Assembly (NCBI GenBank): GCA_938084875.1
Contig: CALKFX010000075.1
Coordinates: forward strand, 1-9,228
Direction of reading: 5' to 3'
Length of the DNA stretch: 9,228 nt
Origin: an uncultured Flavobacteriales bacterium
GTDB taxonomy: Bacteria; Bacteroidota; Bacteroidia; Flavobacteriales_D; Parvicellaceae
A program made the position numbers and the translations under genes. Shown in pieces: positions 1-5,977 of the stretch. Every line of letters starts with the position of its first letter. Position 1 is the first letter of the stretch. Below the pieces are notes generated by a model. That model was not told where the DNA came from and ran no database searches. It worked only from the letters and a program-made list of their open reading frames with translations.

Positions 1-1155
1 CTGATCGATAACCGCGTTGTGGACAAATCCTGTAAAACCATCTCCATTAGGATCGTTAATATCTTTTTTATTAACCCAATTATCTTCTGGAAGGGCATCG
101 GATAAAACCATATAAAATTTAAAATTTGGAAACTCTTTTTCTAAATCTCTAAAGTAGTGAATATAGAAAAGTTCAGCCCTAGATCTTCCTCCGTACCAAT
201 AAGAAACTTTTCTTCCAGTTTTTAAAGTTTTGAATAATTCATATAAGTGGGACCGCATTGGAGCCATTCCAGCACCTCCACCTATATACAACATTTCAGA
301 TTCGGAATCGTTGATGAAAAACTCTCCATAAGGTCCCGAAATAATCACCTTATCTCCTGGCTTTTGATTAAAGATATAAGAAGATGCAACTCCTGGGTTT
401 ACATCTGCCCAAGAATCTTTGGCTCTATCCCAAGGTGGAGCAGCTACACGAACATTGAGCATTATATTTCTACCTTCAGCTGGATAAGATGCCATAGAGT
501 AAGCTCTAACTACTTCTTCATCATTTTTCATAACTAGATTTCTTAAGGCAAACTTTCCATTTTCCCAATCTTTTTCAAACTTATCAGGCTCTCCTGGATG
601 GTCAGTTGGATGGGCTTTAACATCCATTTCAGAGAATTTAGTTTCCCCTTCTGGAATTTTAATTTGAATATAACCACCCGCTTTATAGTTCATATCTTCT
701 GGTATTTCTACAATAAACTCTTTTATATATGTAGCAACATTATAATTAGATACAACTGTGGCTTCCCATTCTTTTATTCCCATAATCTCTTCCTCTACCT
801 CAATCTCCATGTCTTCTTTTACTTTCACTTGACATCCCAACCTAAAATTATCGGCAATTTGTTTTCTTGAAAAATGAGGCTCTTCGGTTGGAAGAATACT
901 TCCTCCTCCTGATAAAACTTGACAAGTACATTGAACACAAGTTCCACCACCACCACAAGCAGAAGGTAGGAAAATACCCTCATTTCCTAAAGTCGTTAAT
1001 AGAGTTGATCCACCGTCAACCTCGATTGTTTTATCTCCGTTAATGGTAATTTTAACTTTTCCAGATGAAACTAGAAATGTTTTAGCTAATAATAAAATCG
1101 CAGTAAGTGTTAAAACGATAGCTAATAAAAATATGATTGGTGTAATTATTTCCAT
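1..1155 (-). CDS. nqrF: Na+-translocating NADH:quinone reductase subunit F (NADH dehydrogenase subunit), C-terminus cut by the window edge
   Basis: NqrF is the electron-entry subunit of Na+-NQR. It oxidises cytoplasmic NADH through FAD and passes electrons to a 2Fe-2S centre. The 385 visible residues begin with a membrane anchor (about residues 3-25). A plant-type ferredoxin domain follows, with ligands Cys67, Cys73, Cys76 and Cys108 in the C-x5-C-x2-C spacing. The flavodoxin-reductase part has the FAD motif RAYS (217-220) and the NADH-binding loop GGGAGMAP (292-299). The reading frame is open to base 1, so roughly the last 20-50 residues are missing compared with the usual length of about 405-435. 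The ATG lies 18 nt after the nqrE stop with an A-rich leader, and the protein begins directly with the expected anchor. It is the last nqr gene in the order A-F. The identity is very secure from motifs, spacing and context. Confidence 0.97.
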   Translation of the reverse strand, partial: MEIITPIIFLLAIVLTLTAILLLAKTFLVSSGKVKITINGDKTIEVDGGSTLLTTLGNEGIFLPSACGGGGTCVQCTCQVLSGGGSILPTEEPHFSRKQIADNFRLGCQVKVKEDMEIEVEEEIMGIKEWEATVVSNYNVATYIKEFIVEIPEDMNYKAGGYIQIKIPEGETKFSEMDVKAHPTDHPGEPDKFEKDWENGKFALRNLVMKNDEEVVRAYSMASYPAEGRNIMLNVRVAAPPWDRAKDSWADVNPGVASSYIFNQKPGDKVIISGPYGEFFINDSESEMLYIGGGAGMAPMRSHLYELFKTLKTGRKVSYWYGGRSRAELFYIHYFRDLEKEFPNFKFYMVLSDALPEDNWVNKKDINDPNGDGFTGFVHNAVIDQ

Positions 1156-1173
1156 TTATAAATCTTTTTCAAA

Positions 1174-1788
1174 TTATATTTCAAAACCCATAAAACCTAG
1201 AAAAGCTAAGCCCATTAGACCTGTAATTAAAAATGCCATTCCTACACCTCTTAAAGATCCTGGTATATTTGCATATCTTATTCTTTCTCTAATTGCTGCA
1301 ATAAGAACAACAGCTATAAACCATCCTACACCAGATCCTAACCCGTATACAGTAGCTTGAGTTATTGTAGCAAATTGTTTTTCCTGCATAAAAAGTGCTC
1401 CACCTAGAATTGCACAATTCACAGCTATCAATGGTAAGAAGATTCCTAGTGCTCCATATAAAGCTGGAGAGATTTTTTCTACAATCATTTCTACCAATTG
1501 AACTGTTGATGCAATTACAGCAATAAACATAATGAATGTTAGATAACTTAAATTGACAGAAGAAAACTCCTCACCTAACCAACTTAATGCACCTTCTTGA
1601 AGAACATAATTTTCAATTAAGAAATTAATAGGAATGGTTACTACCAATACAAAAATAACTGCCATACCTAAGCCAAAAGCTGTTTTTACTGTTTTTGAAA
1701 CTGCTAAATAAGAGCACATTCCAAAAAAGAAGGCAAAGATCATATTATCTACAAAAGCACTTCTAATAAAAATATTTACTAAGTCCAT
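1174..1788 (-). CDS. nqrE: Na+-translocating NADH:quinone reductase subunit E
   Basis: NqrE is an integral membrane subunit of Na+-NQR. Together with NqrD it forms the inverted-topology core through which electrons cross the membrane. The protein is 204 residues, normal for the family, and almost entirely hydrophobic, with about six membrane segments. The two cysteines known from the family to co-ligate the intramembrane iron centre are visible at Cys25 (in FFGMCSYLAVSK) and Cys125 (in AVNCAILGG), one in each pseudo-symmetric half. The ATG follows the nqrD stop by 9 nt; the leader is a run of nine A residues in the mRNA, typical of Bacteroidota starts that do not use a Shine-Dalgarno sequence. 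It sits between nqrD and nqrF in the operon. It resembles RnfA, but the complete nqrA-F context and the NqrE-type sequence exclude Rnf. Confidence 0.97.
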   Translation of the reverse strand: MDLVNIFIRSAFVDNMIFAFFFGMCSYLAVSKTVKTAFGLGMAVIFVLVVTIPINFLIENYVLQEGALSWLGEEFSSVNLSYLTFIMFIAVIASTVQLVEMIVEKISPALYGALGIFLPLIAVNCAILGGALFMQEKQFATITQATVYGLGSGVGWFIAVVLIAAIRERIRYANIPGSLRGVGMAFLITGLMGLAFLGFMGFEI

Positions 1789-1797
1789 GATTTTTTT

Positions 1798-2499
1798 TTA
1801 ATGAGATTCTATTAAACTTGGGTTTCTAATTTTCTGAACCCATATATACACTGCTACTAATATTAATGAAGATGGAGGAAGCAACATTAAACCATTATCC
1901 ATATATCCCATCGCATATAATCCAGTTTGTTCAGTAGCATTTCCAAAAATTTCAAATCCAAACAATTTTCCTGAACCAAAAAGTTCTTTAAAAAAGGATA
2001 CTATTACTAAAACCATTCCATATCCTAAAGAGTTTCCAATAGCATCTAATGCTGATGGCCAAGGTTTATTTCCCAAAGCAAATGCTTCTAGTCTTCCCAT
2101 TATAATACAATTGGTTATTATTAACCCAACAAAAACTGACAGTTCCTTGGAAACATCAAAAAGATAGGCTTTAAGTACTTGATCTACAACAATTACTAAT
2201 GCCGCTACTACCACTAACTGAACAATAATTCTAATTCTATTAGGTATCAGGTTTCTAATTAAAGAAATAGAAACATTAGCTAAAATAAGTACAAATAAAA
2301 CGGCAACTGACATTACAACAGCAGCTTTCATTTGAACTGTTACCGCTAAGGCTGAACAAATCCCTAAAACTTGTATGGTAATAGGATTGTTTTCGTCTAA
2401 TGGGTCAGAGATTAATTTTTTATTTTTCTTAGAAAATAGTGGTTCTCTTTCTTTAACCTTTATTTTCTTTTCTTCTAAAACTTCTGTAGATTCTGCCAT
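1798..2499 (-). CDS. nqrD: Na+-translocating NADH:quinone reductase subunit D
   Basis: NqrD is the membrane partner of NqrE in the Na+-NQR core. The family cysteines are at Cys48 (VLGICSALAVT) and Cys131 (ITNCIIMGR). Their separation of 83 residues equals that reported for the Vibrio protein (Cys29 and Cys112), so the two proteins are collinear there. The protein is 233 residues, longer than the roughly 210 usual in Vibrio. The excess is at the N-terminus, where residues 1-30 are a charged Lys/Glu-rich tail before the conserved DPLDENNPI segment. No alternative start exists between Met1 and Met57, so the tail is genuinely encoded if the ATG at 2499 is used. It lies 10 nt after nqrC and 9 nt before nqrE. 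About six membrane segments follow the tail. The RnfE family is the paralogous alternative, excluded by context. Confidence 0.97.
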   Translation of the reverse strand: MAESTEVLEEKKIKVKEREPLFSKKNKKLISDPLDENNPITIQVLGICSALAVTVQMKAAVVMSVAVLFVLILANVSISLIRNLIPNRIRIIVQLVVVAALVIVVDQVLKAYLFDVSKELSVFVGLIITNCIIMGRLEAFALGNKPWPSALDAIGNSLGYGMVLVIVSFFKELFGSGKLFGFEIFGNATEQTGLYAMGYMDNGLMLLPPSSLILVAVYIWVQKIRNPSLIESH

Positions 2500-2509
2500 A
2501 ATTATAAAA

Positions 2510-3268
2510 TTAAGATCTATTCAAATTTTTAATGTATTTATGATAAACAACTAGTGTTCTACTCATCATTTCTTCTACACCAACGCTAGTAAAAGTACCA
2601 CCGCTTATACCATCAACTTGATAATCATTTAAAGGATTACCTGGTTTATTAACCTCAACAGACTTGTAAGTATCTTCATTGGAAATAAGCTTACCGATAA
2701 ATTGATCCTCAAAAAAATCTTGAGATATTTCAGCACCTAATCCTGGGGTCTCAGATTTGTGATCAAATACAGTTCCAGAAATTGAATTTCCTGACTCATC
2801 TATGGCAATAAAGCCCCAAACTGCAGCCCACAATCCTTTACCCATTACCGGAGCAACATAATACGTTTTACCTTCTACATCACATATAAACAATGGATAA
2901 TTTCTCGATTTTTCGTCTTTAATAGTTTTGTATTCTTTTAATAAATCAATACTAAAAGCGTCCTTAGAATCTTTATTATTTAACTCTATTGAGTTATCCA
3001 ATAATGTATTTTCCTTAATCTCACCATTATAATTTAAGATCACTCTTTGCTTTACAAAATTGTTAAAGACAGATCCAGCTTCATCTCTTGTAATAGATTT
3101 GTTTCCAGGAAGACAATTCAATATATTTTGTTTTTTCTCATTTACAAGATTTTCATCTTGTATAGGTTTTAAACCATTTGCAATTGCAGCTAATAAACCG
3201 CCTACTATAATTACAAGAACTATGGCAAAACTAATGGTGTAAGTGTTACTGTCTTTATTGATAGCCAT
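2510..3268 (-). CDS. nqrC: Na+-translocating NADH:quinone reductase subunit C (covalent FMN subunit)
   Basis: NqrC carries a covalently bound FMN, attached to a Thr by the flavin transferase ApbE, and relays electrons on the outer face of the inner membrane. The 252 residues comprise one N-terminal membrane anchor (about 11-31) and a periplasmic FMN-binding domain. Conserved landmarks are APVMGKGLWAAVWGFIA (139-155), HKSETPGLGAE (170-180) and the flavinylation site VDGISGGT, with the predicted FMN acceptor at Thr225. The site reads SGGT where the Vibrio-type protein has SGAT, so the acceptor is retained and only the preceding Ala is changed. The ATG lies a single base after the nqrB TAA (TAATATG), suggesting coupled translation. 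No apbE gene is in this window. Confidence 0.97.
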   Translation of the reverse strand: MAINKDSNTYTISFAIVLVIIVGGLLAAIANGLKPIQDENLVNEKKQNILNCLPGNKSITRDEAGSVFNNFVKQRVILNYNGEIKENTLLDNSIELNNKDSKDAFSIDLLKEYKTIKDEKSRNYPLFICDVEGKTYYVAPVMGKGLWAAVWGFIAIDESGNSISGTVFDHKSETPGLGAEISQDFFEDQFIGKLISNEDTYKSVEVNKPGNPLNDYQVDGISGGTFTSVGVEEMMSRTLVVYHKYIKNLNRS

Positions 3269-3269
3269 A

Positions 3270-4508
3270 TTATGCTGTTTTTAATCTTTTTAATCTTCTA
3301 TTAATATTATTTTGAATAACCATGTGATCAATTAATGGAGCGAAAACATTGGCAATTAAAATAGCCAACATAATGCCCTCCGGATAGGCTGGGTTAACCA
3401 TTCTTATTAATATACCAAGAAACCCACCTAAAAAACCATATATAAATTTACCAGCATTGGTATGAGCAGCAGTAACGGGATCAGTGGCCATAAAAACCAT
3501 ACCAAACATAAATCCTCCAAGCATTAGTTGATGTATAGCTGGCAACTCAAAATATCCGTTTCCACCAACTAAATTAAGAATAGTTGCCATTACAAAACCG
3601 CCTACAAAAAATGAACTTATTACTCTCCAACTAGCTATCCCTGTCCATAATAATAAAGCTGCACCTATTAAACACATTAATGCAGAAGTTTCTCCTACAG
3701 AACCAGGAATGAATCCTAAAAAAGAATCCATTAAAGAATACTTGGCTTGAAAGGCTTGGGTATTCTCTAAGACTGGAGAGTCTTGCATAAAAGAAGCTAA
3801 ATCTCCTAAAGCTGTTGCCCCAGAACTACCATCAACTACCCCTTCAGGATTAGCACTACTTACTAAAGATGCATATTTCTCTCCTTTAATATCTGAAAAA
3901 CCTGTAACCCAAACTTCATTTCCAGACATTTTAGTTGGATGGGCAAAGAACAAAAATGCTCTGGCAGTAAGAGCTACATTTAGAATATTCATTCCTGTAC
4001 CCCCAAATACTTCCTTTCCTATCACTACGGCAAATATTGTGGCAACTGCTACCATCCAAAGAGGAACATCAGCAGGCATACATAAAGGAATAAGCATCCC
4101 AGAAACTAAAAATCCTTCTTGAACTGTGTGGCCATTTTTAATTGCAAAAATAAATTCCACAAAAAGACCAGAACCATAGGAAACTACAACAAGTGGAAGT
4201 ACTACTAGTGCTCCTTTAAAAATAATCTCCCAAAAAGAAATAACTTCTAGTTCTCCAAGAACTCTATAATGTTGGTATCCAGTATTGTAAATTCCGAATA
4301 GTAAACAAGGAATTAGAGCTATAATAACCAGCATCATTGTTCTTTTTAAATCAATAGCGTCTCTTACGTGAGAACCGTTTTTAGTTACATGATTCGGAGT
4401 AAACATTAAAGTATCAAAAGCATCTACAAGAGGAAAAAACTTTTTGGTCTTTTCACTTGAATTAAGTGTCTTGTGTGCGTTGTCAAATATATTTCTTAAA
4501 AATTTCAC
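3270..4508 (-). CDS. nqrB: Na+-translocating NADH:quinone reductase subunit B (covalent FMN, quinone site), GTG start
   Basis: NqrB is the largest membrane subunit. It holds a covalent FMN and contributes to the quinone-reduction site and Na+ path. At 412 residues it matches the usual length of about 410-415. A cytoplasmic N-terminal stretch includes FTPNHVTKNGSHVRDAIDLKR (36-56) before the first membrane helix. The core motif GKEVFGGTGMNILNVALTARAFLFFAHP (164-191) is close to the Vibrio sequence. The flavinylation motif DGSSGAT places the FMN acceptor at Thr232. The start codon is GTG (bases 4508-4506). An in-frame TAA stop lies five codons upstream with no ATG between, and the next in-frame Met is residue 35, which would lose conserved sequence. 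The gene follows nqrA by 17 nt. It resembles RnfD, but length and context fit NqrB. Confidence 0.97.
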   Translation of the reverse strand: MKFLRNIFDNAHKTLNSSEKTKKFFPLVDAFDTLMFTPNHVTKNGSHVRDAIDLKRTMMLVIIALIPCLLFGIYNTGYQHYRVLGELEVISFWEIIFKGALVVLPLVVVSYGSGLFVEFIFAIKNGHTVQEGFLVSGMLIPLCMPADVPLWMVAVATIFAVVIGKEVFGGTGMNILNVALTARAFLFFAHPTKMSGNEVWVTGFSDIKGEKYASLVSSANPEGVVDGSSGATALGDLASFMQDSPVLENTQAFQAKYSLMDSFLGFIPGSVGETSALMCLIGAALLLWTGIASWRVISSFFVGGFVMATILNLVGGNGYFELPAIHQLMLGGFMFGMVFMATDPVTAAHTNAGKFIYGFLGGFLGILIRMVNPAYPEGIMLAILIANVFAPLIDHMVIQNNINRRLKRLKTA

Positions 4509-4525
4509 TTTTGGCTTAAATTAAA

Positions 4526-5878
4526 TTACATACATTCTTTATAAACAAGATCTAATCCATTTCTTACAATTTCCTGAATATTTATTTTGGAGGTGCAAAC
4601 AAATTCACATAGAGCAAAATCTTCAGGTGAAACTTCATAAATTCCTAAGTTTTCCATTTTTTCAATATCATTAGTAATAATTGACTTAATTAATTGAACA
4701 GGATAAATATCAAATGGAAAAACTTTTTCATACTGTCCAGAAACTACAAAAGATCTTTCTTCACCGTTTAAATTGGTATCAAACTGGTAAGTTTTAGATT
4801 TAGGCATAAGCCAAGTTGGATAGGATTTAGAAGCAGAAAATCTATTAAAACCTAAACTTAACCATCCTTCACTTAGAAAAAACTTATATTCATTACCTTC
4901 GGGAAGAACTGTTAACTGATGGTGGTAGAAACCTAAAAAGTTGTCTTTTTCTACTTTCAGACCAGTTAGTGGGTTACCAGAAATTAATCTACTATTTTCT
5001 TTAATTTCAACACCTTCTAAAATTGATTCAATTGAACTACCAGAAATTGTCTTGAAATACTTGGGAGAGTTAACATTTTCTCCACCAATACAAATTACTT
5101 TATTTGCATCATACGCTCCTGTTAAAGAATATCGACCAAGAATCATGACATCTTGAGGGTTAATGTACCAAACAACCTCTCCTTTGTTAATAGGGTCTAT
5201 CTCATGCATCTGGACACCTACATTTCCCGAAGGATGTGGGCCCTTAACAAGATGAGTTTTGACATTCTTAGCATTTGAAAAAACTTCATCAGAATTTTTT
5301 CTTATTTGAAGATGAACAGATCCATCTGTTAATATATTTAAAAGTTCTAAACCAGCATTAAATTCTGCAGACTTGTTATGCATTATAAAATCATAGTCTG
5401 GAGAAAGTGGGTTAGTATCAAAGGAGGATATAAAAATAGACTTTGGATTGTCTTCTGGACGTGCAATTATATCAATAGGTCTCATTCTCAACAATGGCCA
5501 TAATCCAGATTTTAATAAATCAGTTTTAAGCTCTGCTCTATCTAATTTTGAAAAATCTTTTGCCTTTGAATTCTGCTGTGTGAATTTGCCATCAGAAGTA
5601 ATTGTAACAGCCAATATCCTTCTTTTTTCACCTCTAATTATTTTATCTACAACTCCGCTTGCTGGTGATACAAATACTACAACATCATTGTATTTGTCAC
5701 AAAAAATCGGGCTACCACATTTTACCGAATCTCCCTCTTTGACAAGTAATTTAGGAATTAAATTGGGGAAATCGGAGGGTTTTAAAGCAAAAGACTTTGA
5801 CAAATTGCCCTCTGCAATAATTTTATTAGGTACGCCTTTCATTTTAATATCAAGGCCTTTTTTAACAGTTATTTTCAT
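4526..5878 (-). CDS. nqrA: Na+-translocating NADH:quinone reductase subunit A
   Basis: NqrA is the peripheral cytoplasmic subunit of Na+-NQR, associated with NqrB and quinone chemistry. The 450 residues match the usual length. The N-terminus KGLDIKMKGVP (7-17) and the lipoyl-like half with FVSPASGVVDKIIRGEKR (69-86) correspond to the family N-terminal domain. Other landmarks are SGLWPLLRMRP (124-134), DTNPLSPDYD (154-163), the Rossmann-like portion with GPHPSGNVGVQMHEIDPIN (213-231), and the C-terminal segment PEDFALCEFVC near residue 425. The ATG at 5878 gives the same N-terminus as characterised homologues to within about one residue. It is the first gene of the operon, and a Bacteroidetes-type promoter sits 30 bp upstream. 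A long antisense reading frame at 5448-5900 is a shadow of this gene. Confidence 0.97.
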   Translation of the reverse strand: MKITVKKGLDIKMKGVPNKIIAEGNLSKSFALKPSDFPNLIPKLLVKEGDSVKCGSPIFCDKYNDVVVFVSPASGVVDKIIRGEKRRILAVTITSDGKFTQQNSKAKDFSKLDRAELKTDLLKSGLWPLLRMRPIDIIARPEDNPKSIFISSFDTNPLSPDYDFIMHNKSAEFNAGLELLNILTDGSVHLQIRKNSDEVFSNAKNVKTHLVKGPHPSGNVGVQMHEIDPINKGEVVWYINPQDVMILGRYSLTGAYDANKVICIGGENVNSPKYFKTISGSSIESILEGVEIKENSRLISGNPLTGLKVEKDNFLGFYHHQLTVLPEGNEYKFFLSEGWLSLGFNRFSASKSYPTWLMPKSKTYQFDTNLNGEERSFVVSGQYEKVFPFDIYPVQLIKSIITNDIEKMENLGIYEVSPEDFALCEFVCTSKINIQEIVRNGLDLVYKECM

Positions 5879-5906
5879 AAATGATGAAAATTATTTTTAA
5901 TAGATG

Positions 5907-5924
5907 ACAAATTTATAAATTTGT
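5907..5924. repeat. Perfect 18-bp palindrome in the nqrA/plug divergent intergenic region
   Basis: The sequence ACAAATTTATAAATTTGT is identical to its reverse complement over all 18 bases. Because of the symmetry, each strand carries one TAAATTTG box: 5915-5908 on the minus strand and 5916-5923 on the plus strand. It could be an operator for a dimeric regulator, a symmetric divergent promoter core, or a chance result of low-complexity AT-rich sequence. The palindrome itself is certain; a function is not. Confidence 0.85.
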
Positions 5925-5936
5925 ATTGTTTTACAA
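5908..5936 (-). promoter_or_regulatory. Predicted Bacteroidetes-type promoter of the nqr operon
   Basis: Read on the minus strand, the box TAAATTTG (bases 5915-5908) is a perfect match to the -7 consensus TAnnTTTG of Bacteroidota. It is preceded 18 nt upstream by TTG (5936-5934), the -33 element. The -7 box ends 30 bp before the nqrA start, predicting a leader of about 25 nt. The match to both boxes and the position directly upstream of the first gene make this a good candidate. A transcription start has not been shown, and the DNA is AT-rich, which raises the chance rate of such matches. Confidence 0.72.
5916..5923 (+). promoter_or_regulatory. Possible -7 box for the plug-family gene
   Basis: TAAATTTG on the plus strand fits the TAnnTTTG consensus and would give a leader of about 45-50 nt before the ATG at 5978. 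No TTG lies at the expected distance upstream (around 5893-5898 reads as a T run), so the -33 element is poor. It is mainly supported by its mirror relation to the nqrA box. This is a weak call. Confidence 0.3.
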
Positions 5937-5937
5937 T
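5925..5937. repeat. Short inverted repeat (5-bp arms) next to the 18-bp palindrome
   Basis: ATTGT (5925-5929) and ACAAT (5933-5937) are reverse complements separated by TTT. It directly abuts the 18-bp palindrome and contains the -33 TTG of the predicted nqrA promoter. A regulator binding here would compete with the polymerase. Arms of this size in AT-rich DNA can occur by chance. Confidence 0.4.
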
Positions 5938-5946
5938 TTAGAGAAG

Positions 5947-5958
5947 AGTAATATTACT
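5947..5958. repeat. Perfect 12-bp palindrome upstream of the plug-family gene
   Basis: AGTAATATTACT equals its own reverse complement. It lies 19 bp before the start codon of the plug-family gene and just upstream of the nqrA promoter, seen from nqrA. It is a possible operator half of the intergenic region. No regulator family can be assigned from the sequence alone. Confidence 0.45.
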
Positions 5959-5977
5959 AAACAATATCTAATTTAGA

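Noticed and set aside
247..870. Plus-strand frames of 96 and 90 codons inside nqrF
   Set aside because: They are antisense to the conserved FAD and NADH domains of NqrF, and their Phe/Tyr/Ser-rich translations are typical shadow products.
919..957. An extra cysteine (Cys78) in the NqrF ferredoxin loop, giving C-x5-C-x2-C-x-C
   Set aside because: The four standard ligands (67, 73, 76, 108) are all present; an additional Cys at this place is, to my knowledge, found in other NqrF proteins and needs no new cofactor.
1043..1360. A 105-codon plus-strand frame across the nqrF start and nqrE end
   Set aside because: It is antisense to two securely identified genes; its Lys/Ile/Pro-rich translation has no family resemblance.
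1789..1797. The A/T run between nqrD and nqrE as an intrinsic terminator
   Set aside because: In the mRNA it is an A run, not a U run, with no GC-rich hairpin before it; it is better explained as an A-rich translation leader for nqrE.
1174..5878. The possibility that the operon encodes the related Rnf complex rather than Na+-NQR
   Set aside because: NqrA and the ferredoxin-reductase type NqrF have no counterpart in Rnf, and there is no RnfB or RnfC; the gene order A-B-C-D-E-F is that of nqr.
5448..5900. A 150-codon open frame on the plus strand opposite the start of nqrA
   Set aside because: It lies antisense to the conserved nqrA N-terminal coding region, has no recognisable domain, and its low-complexity sequence is what reverse-strand reading of an AT-rich gene gives.
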